From the NCBI RefSeq assembly GCF_011320075.1, contig NZ_JAANPA010000014.1:1-62515 (forward strand): a stretch of 62,515 bases of DNA, read 5' to 3'. The DNA is from Sphingosinicella sp. YJ22 (GTDB lineage: Bacteria > Pseudomonadota > Alphaproteobacteria > Sphingomonadales > Sphingomonadaceae). Of the stretch, positions 17,145-26,521 are shown piece after piece. The notes under the pieces are model-generated. The model saw only the letters and a list, made by a program, of their open reading frames with translations, had not been told where the DNA came from and did not search any database. Every line of letters starts with the position of its first letter. The first letter of the stretch is position 1. Made by a program: the position numbers and the translations under genes.

Positions 17145-18578
17145 CTATTCGGCCGCGGGCGGAAGCTCGGCCAGCTTGGTGAGCGGGCGCGGGCTGACCT
17201 CGACCACCGGCAGCGGCTCGATCTCCTTGGCGCCGCTCGCGACCTCGAGGGCCTCGAACCGCTTGGCCTGGCTCATCACCTGGCTCTCGAGGCTTCCGAC
17301 GAAGGCATTGTAGGCGTTGGTCGCCAGACCGAGATTGCGGCCGACCTTCTCGACATGGCTGCCCATCGTGGCGATGCGGGAATGAAGCTCCTTGCCGAGG
17401 CGGGCGATCTCAGCGGCCTGCTCGGCGAGATTCTCCTTGCGCCACTCCATCGCGATGGTGCGGGCGAGGCCGATGAGGTTGATCGGCGTCGCCAGCAGCA
17501 CCCGCCGCTCGAACGACCAGTCCCACAGCCGCTCGTCCTGCTCGAGCGCCGCGGTGAGGAAATGCTCGCCGGGAATGTACATGACGACATAGTCGGCGGC
17601 GTCGCCGAAGCGGTCCCAGTAATTCTTCGAGCCGAGCTGCTCGGCATGGCGGCGGATCGAGGCGGCATGCGCCTTGAGGTGCGTTTTGCGGGCATCGTCG
17701 TCGGCCGACTCATTGGCGTCGAGGAAGGCGTTCAGCGAGCATTTGGCGTCGATGATCAGCTTGCGCCCGCCGGGCAGGCGGACGATCACGTCGGGGCGCA
17801 GGCGGCCGTCGTCGGTGTCGACCGACACCTCGGTCTGGAAATCGGCGAAGGGCGACAGGCCGGCCTGCTCGAGCACGTTCTTGAGGCTCTGCTCGCCCCA
17901 GCGGCCGCGCGCCTTGGGGCTGGCACGCAGCGCGTGGACGAGGTTGCGGGTCTCGTCGCGGACCTGGGCGTGGCCCTCGTGGAGCATCTTCACCGCGGCC
18001 TGGAGCTCGCCATAGCTGGCGTTGCGCGACTTCTCGATCTGGTCGAGCTTCTCGTCATAGCGCTTCAGAGTGGTCTCGACCGGCTGGAGAAGCGCCTTCA
18101 ATTTCTCCTCGCTCTGCTTCTCGGCATGGCCGAAGCGCTCGGCGGCCTGCTTAAGGAACTTGTCATGGGCGCCGTCGACCGCCTTCGAGGCGAGATCGGC
18201 GAAGCGCGCCTCGACCTTAGTCTCCAGCTCCTTGAGCTGGGCGAGCTGGGCGTCATGGGCGCGCTGGCGCTCCGCCTCGCCGCGCTGGAAGGCGGCGACC
18301 TGCTCGCCGAGCGTGCGGCTGCGCTCGCGCTCGCCGGCAAGCTGCGCCTCGACATCGCCGAGACGCTTCACCTTCTCGGCTTCCGCGGCGAGGTTGACGA
18401 CGGCCTCGTTGAACTTGCCGCGCCAAGTCTCGCCCTCGGCGCGAAGCGCGTCGCGCTCGGTCCGCGCCTCGTCCCGCTCCTTCTGAGCAGCGACGGCCGA
18501 GCGGCTGCCTAGCCACCAGCCGAGAAGGACACCCGCCGCCATCGCGACCGCCACAACGATAATATCTAGTAGTTCCAT
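17145..18578 (-). CDS. rmuC: DNA recombination protein RmuC
   Basis: 477 residues from ATG 18578. One N-terminal membrane helix (IIVVAVAMAAGVLLGWWLG), a long coiled coil (~residues 25-165), then the RmuC nuclease-like domain with GRWGEQSLKNVLEQAGL, LRPDVIVRLPGGRKLIIDAK and YVVMYIPGEHFLTAAL. RmuC limits inversions at short inverted repeats in E. coli and is predicted to be a restriction-like endonuclease. It stands alone here. Confidence 0.95.
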   Translation of the reverse strand: MELLDIIVVAVAMAAGVLLGWWLGSRSAVAAQKERDEARTERDALRAEGETWRGKFNEAVVNLAAEAEKVKRLGDVEAQLAGERERSRTLGEQVAAFQRGEAERQRAHDAQLAQLKELETKVEARFADLASKAVDGAHDKFLKQAAERFGHAEKQSEEKLKALLQPVETTLKRYDEKLDQIEKSRNASYGELQAAVKMLHEGHAQVRDETRNLVHALRASPKARGRWGEQSLKNVLEQAGLSPFADFQTEVSVDTDDGRLRPDVIVRLPGGRKLIIDAKCSLNAFLDANESADDDARKTHLKAHAASIRRHAEQLGSKNYWDRFGDAADYVVMYIPGEHFLTAALEQDERLWDWSFERRVLLATPINLIGLARTIAMEWRKENLAEQAAEIARLGKELHSRIATMGSHVEKVGRNLGLATNAYNAFVGSLESQVMSQAKRFEALEVASGAKEIEPLPVVEVSPRPLTKLAELPPAAE

Positions 18579-18641
18579 TGCCGCCCTTCCTAAGGTGGGC
18601 GGCCGGAGCCGCCCCACCACAAGCGCCTGATTAAGCCTCGG

Positions 18642-18803
18642 CTACGGTGCCTTCGGTTTGGAGAGCACCTTCACCGCTTGCTCAGCCTCCGCCAAACTAA
18701 AGTAAGGCGGTGACAAAGGGACAAGGTTGCCGTCAGCGTCCCGAACGACGGCGCGCCAAGAGAAATCCCTGTCCAAATGCGGGAAAATTGGTGGTTCATC
18801 CAT
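18642..18803 (-). CDS. Hypothetical small protein
   Basis: 53 residues from ATG 18803, preferred over an upstream in-frame start because GGGAGG lies 6 nt upstream. Sequence begins MDEPPIFPHLDRDFSWRAVV and ends in a helix LAEAEQAVKVLSKPKAP; cytoplasmic, no motif recognised. Composition is less GC-rich than surrounding genes, hinting at transfer. Confidence 0.5.
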   Translation of the reverse strand: MDEPPIFPHLDRDFSWRAVVRDADGNLVPLSPPYFSLAEAEQAVKVLSKPKAP

Positions 18804-19188
18804 TCTCGCCTCCCTCACTCTCGCAAGGTTGCGGGGATCGCCGGACCTGAGGTGAAGGCCGCTAGGGATGAGATGAGGCTCCACGCCAACCAGGGGCAAT
18901 GGTCTCACTTAAACGCCTGCGGGGGCTCGCAACAAGCACAGCGGATTGGATGCTTCGATCGGCTGATTAGGGACCCATGCGCTGCCTCCCTTAATCGTCG
19001 AGCTCAGGCGCTCGCATCGCAATCCTACTTCATTCCCGCGCAGGAACAAGACGTGAACCGATCAAACCTGTGGATAGCGTCGATCCCTGAGCGTCCCGTT
19101 ATGGTTAACCCGCGGTTGACTCTGCGGGGTGGCAGGCCCAGCCTCCTTGCCGCTCCGCAGGGCAAGCCTGCCAGCAGAGGGGGACAGC
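18804..19188. other. Intergenic region before hypothetical gene at 19189
   Basis: No protein or RNA gene is recognised in these ~385 bp. The last 60 bp hold a nested hairpin: GGCAGG (19131-19136) with CCTGCC (19167-19172) enclosing CTTGCC (19146-19151) with GGCAAG (19161-19166). It ends a few bases before the ribosome site of the next gene. Confidence 0.5.
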
Positions 19189-19956
19189 ATGCCGATCAGC
19201 AGTTCGATTGCGGTCGATTTCCCGGGCCGCGGCTACGAGAATCACAAGGGCAAGGGCGTCGGCCACCAGAAGCGCGCCGAAGAGGAAATGGCCGACGGCC
19301 ATTACACGATCCGGGTCACCGGCGTGGACCACGACAATCCGACCGCGGTGAGCCAGACCTCCACGCCGACCACGCTGGCCGACGGCAGCAGCGTCATCAC
19401 CGAAGTGCGCCAGGGCTCGATCTCGACCGGCGCGGACGGCCTCACGCTCGAGACCGACAACAACAACGGCCGCCTGCGCTACCACACGGTGCTGGACAGC
19501 GATCAGCAGGTCACGCTGGGCGATCTCGACGCGCTCAACTTCGACTATATCGTGCACAGCTCAGACCGCAGCGACGTCATCCCGGTGATCCGGCTGGTCA
19601 TCGACGCGGACGGCAACCTCGCCACAACCCACGACCGCGGCGAGCTGGTGTTCGAATGGGCCTATCAGGGCTTCGGCGCGGTGACCCAGGGCAGCCTTCA
19701 GCATGCCGATCTGGTCGGCGGCGACTGGGTCGCCTGGCAGCGCTCGAACGGCCAGAACTGGGACCAGATCGCCAACATGACCGAGTTCAGCGATTGGGCG
19801 GACGCCGACGGCCACACCGTGGTCGGTGGGCTCACGTTCAACGAGGACAGCCTCGTGCTCGGCTGGAGCATCGCGCTCGGCTCGGGCAACGGCACCGGCA
19901 CGATGTCGATCGACAACGTCCAGTTCGCCGGTGTCACCACCGACTTCTACGGATAG
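19189..19956 (+). CDS. Hypothetical acidic beta-rich protein
   Basis: 255 residues from ATG 19189 with GAGGGGGA upstream. No signal peptide or membrane segment. The sequence is rich in Asp, Gly, Thr and Asn, with alternating strands (GLTLETDNNNGRLRYHTVL, LVIDADGNLATTHDRGELVFEWAY, NGTGTMSIDNVQFAGVTTDFYG) typical of secreted beta-sandwich or calcium-binding proteins. No family recognised. The lack of a signal peptide suggests either a cytoplasmic carbohydrate-binding-like protein or type I/other export. A hairpin precedes the ribosome site. Confidence 0.75.
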   Translation: MPISSSIAVDFPGRGYENHKGKGVGHQKRAEEEMADGHYTIRVTGVDHDNPTAVSQTSTPTTLADGSSVITEVRQGSISTGADGLTLETDNNNGRLRYHTVLDSDQQVTLGDLDALNFDYIVHSSDRSDVIPVIRLVIDADGNLATTHDRGELVFEWAYQGFGAVTQGSLQHADLVGGDWVAWQRSNGQNWDQIANMTEFSDWADADGHTVVGGLTFNEDSLVLGWSIALGSGNGTGTMSIDNVQFAGVTTDFYG

Positions 19957-20007
19957 GGGGGACGAGGCGGTCGGGCCCGATGGTCCGGCCGCCTCGTGTC
20001 GGCAGGC

Positions 20008-20547
20008 TCAGGCGGCCTTCTTGCCCTGCTCGCGGCGCAGCTTGGCGAGCTTCTTCAGGAGCATCTCGCGCTTCAGGCGCGACAGATGGTCGATGAAGAG
20101 AATGCCGTTCAAATGGTCCATCTCGTGTTGGAGGCATACGGCGAGCAGGCCGGTGATCTCCTCCTCGCGCTGCGTGCCGTCGCGGTCGAGCCAGCGCGCG
20201 CGGATTCGGTCCGGGCGATCGACCTCGGCATACATTTCCGGTACCGACAGGCAGCCCTCGTTATAGGGCACGTCATGGTCGGAGGTGGAGAGGATCTCGG
20301 GATTGACGAAGACGCGCGGGTCGCGGACCGGCTCGCCCTCCTCCGTCTCCTGCTCCTGGAGGTCGATAACCAGCACGCGCTTGGGAACGCCGACCTGGAT
20401 TGCGGCGAGGCCGATTCCGGGGGCGGCGTACATCGTCTCGAACATGTCGTCGATCAGCCGGCGCAGGTCGTCGTCGACCTGGTCAACAGGCTTGGAAATC
20501 TGCCGCAGACGCGGATCCGGAACTTCGACGATGGGGAGGATGGCCAT
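20008..20547 (-). CDS. def: Peptide deformylase
   Basis: 179 residues. All three metal-site motifs are present: [10 protein letters not shown] (44-53), EGCLSVP with Cys99, and HEMDH with His141 and His145 coordinating Fe2+. It removes the formyl group from nascent N-termini, the partner reaction to Fmt, which is encoded 0.9 kb away on the opposite strand. Upstream recR is in the same orientation, 89 bp away. Confidence 0.98.
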   Translation of the reverse strand: MAILPIVEVPDPRLRQISKPVDQVDDDLRRLIDDMFETMYAAPGIGLAAIQVGVPKRVLVIDLQEQETEEGEPVRDPRVFVNPEILSTSDHDVPYNEGCLSVPEMYAEVDRPDRIRARWLDRDGTQREEEITGLLAVCLQHEMDHLNGILFIDHLSRLKREMLLKKLAKLRREQGKKAA

Positions 20548-20636
20548 GCGCGGAAAATAAGGTTTGGGGCTGCGGGAATCAAGGAAATGCGAGGCTCAAA
20601 CCCTTCGCTCGGGACGAGCGAGGGGTTTTGCGATCA

Positions 20637-21233
20637 CTACGAAACCGGCCGTCTCGCTCGCAAGGCCTGCGCCAGGGTGCCCTCGTCGAGATAGTCGAGC
20701 TCGCCGCCGACCGGGAGGCCGTGGGCCAGCTGGGTCAGGCGCACCGGCATCCGCTCCAAGCGATCGGCAAGATAGTGGGCCGTGGTCTGGCCCTCGAGGG
20801 TGGCGTTCATGGCGAGTACGACCTCGTCGATACCGCCGGCGGCGACGCGGGAGACGAGGCTGTCGATGGCGAGGTCCTCGGGACGCACGCCTTCGAGGGC
20901 CGAGAGGCGGCCGCCGAGGACGTGGAAGCGGCCGGGGAACAGGCGCGAGCGGTCAAGCGCCCATAGGTCGGAGACCCCCTCGACCACGCACAGCAATTTG
21001 GCGTCGCGGCGCGGATCGGAGCAGACGCCGCAGGGATCGCGCGTGTCGACATTGCCGCAGGTCGAGCAGACCGACAGCCGGTCGGCGACATTGGTGAGCG
21101 CGGCGAGCAGCGGGCGAAGCGCGGTCTCGCGCTTCTTGATGAGATGAAGGACGGCGCGGCGGGCGGAGCGCGGGCCAAGGCCGGGCAGCCGCGCCAGCGC
21201 CTGGGTCAGCGCGTCGAGTTCGGGGGACGACAT
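20637..21233 (-). CDS. recR: Recombination mediator RecR
   Basis: 198 residues from ATG 21233 (the frame continues further upstream through the repeat but the family start is here). Helix-hairpin-helix region ([19 protein letters not shown]), zinc finger Cys56-Cys59-Cys68-Cys71, and a Toprim domain ([34 protein letters not shown]). It works with RecF/RecO to load RecA on gapped DNA. Confidence 0.97.
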   Translation of the reverse strand: MSSPELDALTQALARLPGLGPRSARRAVLHLIKKRETALRPLLAALTNVADRLSVCSTCGNVDTRDPCGVCSDPRRDAKLLCVVEGVSDLWALDRSRLFPGRFHVLGGRLSALEGVRPEDLAIDSLVSRVAAGGIDEVVLAMNATLEGQTTAHYLADRLERMPVRLTQLAHGLPVGGELDYLDEGTLAQALRARRPVS

Positions 21234-21265
21234 GGGGAGGAGGTAGAGTGCAGGGGCGGCTCCAG

Positions 21266-21427
21266 CAATCCTCCCTGCGAGGCGCAGCCTCGTGGGGAGG
21301 GGGACCGTCCGCCGCAGCGCAGCGAAGGCGGATGGTGGAGGGGCTTTGTTCGGGCTTCGCGCAAAGCCCCTCCACCATGCTGCGCATGGTCCCCCTCCCC
21401 ATCCGCTACGCGGACAGGGAGGATAGA
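21266..21427. repeat. Palindromic repeat element, intergenic copy
   Basis: About 160 bp between recR and fmt. Ends TCCTCCCT ... AGGGAGGAT. Internal long hairpin pairs GGTGGAGGGGC (21331-21341) with its complement in GCCCCTCCACCA. The 3' half repeats the module of the copy inside the terminase gene: CCCTCCACCA, a short hairpin ending TGCGCATGG, GGTCCCCCTCCCC, a hairpin (tCCGCtacGCGGa), GGGAGGAT. Confidence 0.8.
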
Positions 21428-21458
21428 TAAGGCCGAGCCGCGCCGCTAAGCGGGGCCC

Positions 21459-22367
21459 ATGCGCCTTGCCTTTATGGGAACTCCGGAATTCGCCGTGCCG
21501 ACGCTCGACGCCCTGCTCGAGGCGGGGCATGACGTCGTTGCCGTCTACACGCAGCCGCCGCGGCCGGGCGGGCGGCGGGGCAAGGAGCTGACCCCCTCCC
21601 CCGTCCACAAACGCGCCGAGGCGGCGGGGATCGAGGTGCGCACGCCCGAGCGGCTGCGTGGGCCCGAGGAGCAGCCGGCGTTCGCTTCGCTCGACCTCGA
21701 TGCGGCGGTGGTCGCGGCCTACGGGCTGATCCTTCCCGAGCCGATCCTTCAGGCGCCGCGCCACGGCTGTCTCAACGTCCACGCCTCGCTGCTGCCGCGC
21801 TGGCGGGGGGCGGCGCCGATCCAGCGCGCGATCCTCGCCGGCGACGAGTCGACGGGCGTGTGCATCATGGGCATGGAGAAGGGCCTCGACACCGGGCCGG
21901 TCTATGCGTGCCGGGAAACGGAGATCGGCGGGAAGACGGCGGGCGAGCTGACCGCGGAGCTGGCCGGCATGGGCGGTGCGCTGATGGCCGACGTGCTGAG
22001 CCGCCTGCGCGACCTCGTCCCCGAACCGCAGCCGGATGACGGCGTCACCTATGCCCACAAGATCGACAAGGCCGAGGCGCGGATCGATTTCGCTCGCTCC
22101 GCCGAGGAGGTCGAGCGGCAGGTGCGTGCCTTCAATCCGGTGCCGGGCGCCTATTTCGAGCATCAGGGCGAGCGCGTGAAGGTGCTCGCCGCGCGCGCCA
22201 TTCCCGGCGATCACGAGCCTGGCACGGTTCTAGACGAGCATTTCGCCATTGCTTGCGGCACCGGAGTTCTGCTGCCGACGCTGGTCCAGCGCGCCGGCAA
22301 GGGCGCGATGACTGCGGACGAGCTGCTGCGCGGCTTCGCCATCCCGGCAGGGACGCGCCTCGGATGA
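21459..22367 (+). CDS. fmt: Methionyl-tRNA formyltransferase
   Basis: 302 residues. N-terminal formyltransferase Rossmann domain with [12 protein letters not shown] and the catalytic block around Asn106/His108 ([18 protein letters not shown]), followed by the C-terminal OB-like tRNA-binding domain. It formylates initiator Met-tRNA with 10-formyl-THF. The truA ATG overlaps its stop (ATGA). Confidence 0.98.
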   Translation: MRLAFMGTPEFAVPTLDALLEAGHDVVAVYTQPPRPGGRRGKELTPSPVHKRAEAAGIEVRTPERLRGPEEQPAFASLDLDAAVVAAYGLILPEPILQAPRHGCLNVHASLLPRWRGAAPIQRAILAGDESTGVCIMGMEKGLDTGPVYACRETEIGGKTAGELTAELAGMGGALMADVLSRLRDLVPEPQPDDGVTYAHKIDKAEARIDFARSAEEVERQVRAFNPVPGAYFEHQGERVKVLAARAIPGDHEPGTVLDEHFAIACGTGVLLPTLVQRAGKGAMTADELLRGFAIPAGTRLG

Positions 22368-23122
22368 CCCGTTTCCGCCTGACCATCGAGTTTGACGGCC
22401 GCGACTATATGGGCTGGCAACGGCAGGACCATGGCCCGTCGATCCAGCAGGCGATCGAGCGGGCGATGGCCGAGGTGGTGCGCGAGAAGGTCGTGCTCCA
22501 CGCCGCAGGACGGACCGATGCCGGAGTCCATGCCTATGCGATGACCGCCCATGTCGATGTCGAGCGGGAGATCAGCGCCTTCCGGCTGATGGAGGGGACC
22601 AACGCCAAGCTTCGGCCGCAGCCGATCGCCATCCTACACAGCGAGGAAGCACCCGCGGACTGGCACGCCCGCTTTAGCTGCGTCGGGCGGCGCTACATCT
22701 ACCGGATCGCCAACCGGCGCGCGCCGCTGGCGCTCGACCAGGGGCGAGCATGGCGAGTGCCGGTGACTCTCTATGCGGATGAAATGAACAAAGCGGCGCA
22801 AGTGCTTGTGGGGCGCCACGATTTCACCACGTTCCGATCGGCTCATTGCCAGTCGGACAGCCCGGTGAAGACATTGGACCGGCTGACCGTCCGGCGGCTC
22901 GGACCGATCATCGAGGTCGAGGCGGCGGCGCGGTCGTTCCTCCACCACCAGGTGCGGTCGATGGTCGGCTGCCTGCAGCTGGTCGGGCGCGGCAAGTGGA
23001 GCGCGAAGGATCTCAAGGCGGCCCTGGAGGCACGCAACCGCGCCGCACTCGGCCTCCACGCGCCGCCAGACGGACTGTATTTCGTCGAGGCTCTGTATGA
23101 TGGGGCGCTGCAGGGGCGGTGA
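22364..23122 (+). CDS. truA: tRNA pseudouridine(38-40) synthase TruA
   Basis: 252 residues. Catalytic Asp52 in [10 protein letters not shown], the early [12 protein letters not shown] motif and the C-terminal [11 protein letters not shown] motif are all present. It makes pseudouridine in the anticodon arm of many tRNAs. Translationally coupled to fmt. Its last 110 bp overlap, on the opposite strand, the 3' end of the XrtA amidotransferase gene. Confidence 0.98.
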   Translation: MTRFRLTIEFDGRDYMGWQRQDHGPSIQQAIERAMAEVVREKVVLHAAGRTDAGVHAYAMTAHVDVEREISAFRLMEGTNAKLRPQPIAILHSEEAPADWHARFSCVGRRYIYRIANRRAPLALDQGRAWRVPVTLYADEMNKAAQVLVGRHDFTTFRSAHCQSDSPVKTLDRLTVRRLGPIIEVEAAARSFLHHQVRSMVGCLQLVGRGKWSAKDLKAALEARNRAALGLHAPPDGLYFVEALYDGALQGR

Positions 23123-25001
23123 GCCGGCAAAGCGAGCGCTCCAGCATGAGCAGCTGCCACAACAGGCGGCCGTGATCCGAGCGGCCGCGGCGGTGATCGT
23201 CGGCGAGGCGCGCGATTGCGGCGGGGTCGAACCAGCCGAGGGTCGCCAAGGCCGAGCCCTGCGGGATGGCGGCCGCCTCGGCGGCCAACGGCCCGCGCAG
23301 CCATTCGCTGACCGGGGTCACGAAGCCCTGCTTGGGCCGGTAGAGGATGTCGCGCGGGAGGCGGCCCTCGAGCGACTTCTTGAGGAGATATTTGCCCTGG
23401 CCGCGGCGCAGGCGCAGCCGCGGCGGAAGCTTGGCGGCGAATTCGACGAGGCGGTGGTCGAGCAAGGGCTCGCGTGCCTCGAGGCTGACCGCCATGCTGG
23501 TGCGGTCGACCTTGGTCAGGATGTCGCCGGGCAGCCAGATCTTGAGATCGGCATATTGGGCGCGGCCCAGCGCGTCGCGCGCCGGCGCCTCGGCCATCGC
23601 CTTCACGTAGCGGTCCTCGGCGCGGTGGCCTTGGAGAGCTCGCCTGAAATCCTCGCCGTAAAGCATTGATCTTATAGCCGGTGGCGTCGCGCCCACGGCC
23701 TCCGCATAAGCCTCGCCGCTGTCCTTGCCGATGGCCTGAAGCGTGGTCTTGGCGCGCAGCGGCCGCGGCGCCCAGTCGAGCTTCGGGCAGGCGTCGCCGA
23801 GGCGGCCAATCCCCCTGCGCAGGCCCTGCGGCAGATGGCCCCTCACCTGCTCCTCGGCCATGAACATCCGGTAGCGGCGGTAGCCGGCAAAAGCCTCGTC
23901 GGCGCCGTCGCCGCTGAGCGCGACCTTCACGCGATCCCGGGCGAGCTCGCACACCCGGTAGGTGGCGAGCGCCGAGGCGTCGGCGAAAGGTTCGTCGAAG
24001 GCGGCGGCGAGCGTGTCGATCAGGCCGAAATCGTCGGCGTCGACGGTCCGGGTGCGGTGATCGGTGGCGAAGCGCTCGGCGATCTCGGCGGCATAGCGGG
24101 TCTCGTCGTGATCGGCCCGGTCGAAGCCGATCGAGCAGGTGCGGATCGCCTGCTTGCTCGCCTCGGCCATGAAGGCGACGACGGCGGAGCTGTCGACTCC
24201 GCCGGAGAGGAAGGCGGCGAGCGGGACGTCGGCGACCATTCTCGAGCGCACCGCCTGGCGCAGGCGCTCGACCAGCTCCTCCTGAAGGTCCGCTTCCCTG
24301 GCGGCGGAGGGCGTGGAGAAATCGATATCCCACCAGGTGACCGGCTGCGCCAGGGGGTGGCCACGGCGCAGATGGAGGTAGGTGCCGGCGGGGAGCTTGC
24401 AAACGCCTTCGAGGATCGAGGCGTCGTCGGGGACGTAGCCGAAGGCGAGATAGTCCTCGACCGCCTGCGGGCTGATCTCGGGGCGGAAGCGCGGGTGGAC
24501 GAGCAAGGCCTTCAGCTCGGAGGCGAACAGGAGGGTGCCGTCGCCGAGCTCGGCGTAGAAAAGCGGCTTCACGCCGAGGCGGTCGCGGGCGAGGAAGAGG
24601 CTGTCGCTGCGCGCGTCGTAGATGGCGAAGGCGAACATGCCGTTGAGGCGCGCGAGGCAGTCGGGGCCCCATTCGCGGTACGCGGCGAGGAGGGTCTCGG
24701 TGTCGCCGGCGGTGAGGAAATGGTGGCCCTTCGCCTCCAGCGAGTCGCGGACCTCACGGTAATTGTAGATCTCGCCGTTGAAGGTGATGACCGCGCGCTG
24801 GTCGGGCGACAGCATCGGCTGGACGCCGCCTTCGAGGTCGATGATGGCGAGGCGGCGGTGGCCGAGGCCGACGCCGCGCGCGGTCCACACGCCGCTGCCG
24901 TCGGGGCCGCGATGGGCGAGCGTGTCGGCCATCGCTCCGACCCGCTCGGGGTCGACGGGCTTGGGCACGTCGAGATGGAAGATGCCGGCGATTCCGCACA
25001 T
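23013..25001 (-). CDS. XrtA-associated amidotransferase (asparagine synthase-like)
   Basis: 662 residues starting MCGIAG, with Cys2 as the Ntn glutaminase nucleophile. Glutaminase domain (1-210, [16 protein letters not shown]) then asparagine-synthase ATP-pyrophosphatase domain with the PP-loop FLSGGVDSS and [15 protein letters not shown]. This is the exosortase A locus 'amidotransferase 1' family, presumed to amidate a sugar or peptide in the exopolysaccharide pathway. The last ~35 residues (after [11 protein letters not shown]) look like a non-conserved extension read from the antisense of truA. Start overlaps the exosortase stop by one base. Confidence 0.93.
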   Translation of the reverse strand: MCGIAGIFHLDVPKPVDPERVGAMADTLAHRGPDGSGVWTARGVGLGHRRLAIIDLEGGVQPMLSPDQRAVITFNGEIYNYREVRDSLEAKGHHFLTAGDTETLLAAYREWGPDCLARLNGMFAFAIYDARSDSLFLARDRLGVKPLFYAELGDGTLLFASELKALLVHPRFRPEISPQAVEDYLAFGYVPDDASILEGVCKLPAGTYLHLRRGHPLAQPVTWWDIDFSTPSAAREADLQEELVERLRQAVRSRMVADVPLAAFLSGGVDSSAVVAFMAEASKQAIRTCSIGFDRADHDETRYAAEIAERFATDHRTRTVDADDFGLIDTLAAAFDEPFADASALATYRVCELARDRVKVALSGDGADEAFAGYRRYRMFMAEEQVRGHLPQGLRRGIGRLGDACPKLDWAPRPLRAKTTLQAIGKDSGEAYAEAVGATPPAIRSMLYGEDFRRALQGHRAEDRYVKAMAEAPARDALGRAQYADLKIWLPGDILTKVDRTSMAVSLEAREPLLDHRLVEFAAKLPPRLRLRRGQGKYLLKKSLEGRLPRDILYRPKQGFVTPVSEWLRGPLAAEAAAIPQGSALATLGWFDPAAIARLADDHRRGRSDHGRLLWQLLMLERSLCRLTAPAAPHHTEPRRNTVRLAARGGRVRRGCVPPGPP

Positions 25002-26521
25002 CAGCGCGGCGTTCCGTCGGCGAGCCGATCGAGCGGGCCCAGGGCGGCGATGAAGCGGTCGATGGCCGGGCGCGGGCTTGCCCCGGTCGCCGCCTCGGGC
25101 GCGGAGACGAGGATCGCCGCCGCGCGCTGCGGTCCGCCGAGGAGGCGCACCTTCATCATCTCGAGCTTCGCCCCCAGCATGTCGCCGGTGAGGATATTCC
25201 CTACCGCGTAGAAGCTGGCAACCTCGCGCACCTCGCCATGGCTGACGATCCGTTCGGCCCGTCCGTTCGGCGGCGCCGGGGCGTCGGCGGTCCACGCCCA
25301 GCCGGGGCCGGCGGCGCCCTGGCCGAAGCCGAACAGCTCGCGGCCCTCCTCCTGGCGGGCGAAGACGGCGACGGCGAGGTCGACCTCCCTGCCCTCGTGA
25401 TCGCGGTAGCGGGCGACCTCGAGACGGTCGGCGCCGGCGAAGGTTGGCTGCCAGGGGCGGCCGGTGGCGGGGATGCGGGTCCAGCCGGGGACTTCGGGCA
25501 TCGCGAGGCGCGGGGCCTGATGCGTCCCGCTTGCTGCCACCGCGGAGCCCCAAAGCAGAGGGGCGCAGGCGATGGCGGCGGCGACGCCGGCGGTCCGCCA
25601 CAGGCGGGCCGGCGGGTCGGCGGCGACCGGGCCTGGCTGGATGCGCTCCGGGTCGAACCAAGGCTCGCTGACATTGCGGTCGAAGAAGGGCCAGGCGGCG
25701 CCGAGGATCAGGGCGATGACGATGGCGAAGAAGATGCCGCCATAGACGACATGGTCGAAGCCGGCGGCGAAGGCGATCCCGGCGCTGTCGGCGACATAGA
25801 TGGTGGCGAAGGCGCGGACGCCGTTGGCGAGGACCGGAACGACGATCGCGGCGGCCATGAACAGCGCGCGGCGCTGCCACCAGCGGAAGCAGAGATTGGC
25901 GACGAGCGCTCCCAATGCGACCATGGCGATGAGGAATTTGACGCCCGCGCAGGCTTCGGCGACCTCGAAATAGCCGGCGGCGGTGGTGATGAAAACGCCT
26001 TCGAGATGCGCCGGCATGCCGGCGGCGTCGAGCAGGGCCATGGCGATCTCGGCGGTGACGGTCTGCATCGCCGGCACCGCCTCGTCGCCGAACGGGACCA
26101 GGAACAAAGCGTAGGCGAGCGGGAACAGCAGGCCGCGGCTGACCGCCTTGCCGAGCAGGGTAACGACTGCGCCCTCGAGCATGATGACGAGGCCGGCATG
26201 GCGCGCGACTCCGACGCTGGCGGCATGGCCGAGCAGCCAGGCGGAGGCGCCGAGCGCGACGAGGACGAGGCCCGGGAGCCAGACCTGCGGCGTCAGGCGC
26301 AGCAGCTCGGGGCGGCGCTGCCACACCAGCCAGGCGATCAGCGGCCCGATGAGCAGGCAGTGATTGTAGGTCGAGCTGTTCCACCAGATTCCCACCATGT
26401 CGGCGGCGTCGCGGGCGAACAGCAGCAGGATCGCGGCGGCGACGGCGGCAAGGGCGGCGAGGTGGCGGAGCCAGGCGCTCGGCACAGCGCCGGACGCGGC
26501 CGCGGTGAAGGCCGTGCTCAT
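25001..26521 (-). CDS. xrtA: Exosortase A fused to EpsI domain
   Basis: 506 residues. Residues 1-290 are a polytopic exosortase with catalytic Cys191 (EACAGVKFL), Arg236 (NGVRAFATI) and His257 (FDHVVYGG). Residues ~310-500 are a periplasmic EpsI-like domain (MPEVPGWTRI, FYAVGNILTGDMLGAKLEMMKVRLLG). It is predicted to cleave and transfer PEP-CTERM-tagged proteins at the inner membrane; EpsI is required for exopolysaccharide in Methylobacillus. No PEP-CTERM substrate gene is in this window. Confidence 0.95.
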   Translation of the reverse strand: MSTAFTAAASGAVPSAWLRHLAALAAVAAAILLLFARDAADMVGIWWNSSTYNHCLLIGPLIAWLVWQRRPELLRLTPQVWLPGLVLVALGASAWLLGHAASVGVARHAGLVIMLEGAVVTLLGKAVSRGLLFPLAYALFLVPFGDEAVPAMQTVTAEIAMALLDAAGMPAHLEGVFITTAAGYFEVAEACAGVKFLIAMVALGALVANLCFRWWQRRALFMAAAIVVPVLANGVRAFATIYVADSAGIAFAAGFDHVVYGGIFFAIVIALILGAAWPFFDRNVSEPWFDPERIQPGPVAADPPARLWRTAGVAAAIACAPLLWGSAVAASGTHQAPRLAMPEVPGWTRIPATGRPWQPTFAGADRLEVARYRDHEGREVDLAVAVFARQEEGRELFGFGQGAAGPGWAWTADAPAPPNGRAERIVSHGEVREVASFYAVGNILTGDMLGAKLEMMKVRLLGGPQRAAAILVSAPEAATGASPRPAIDRFIAALGPLDRLADGTPR

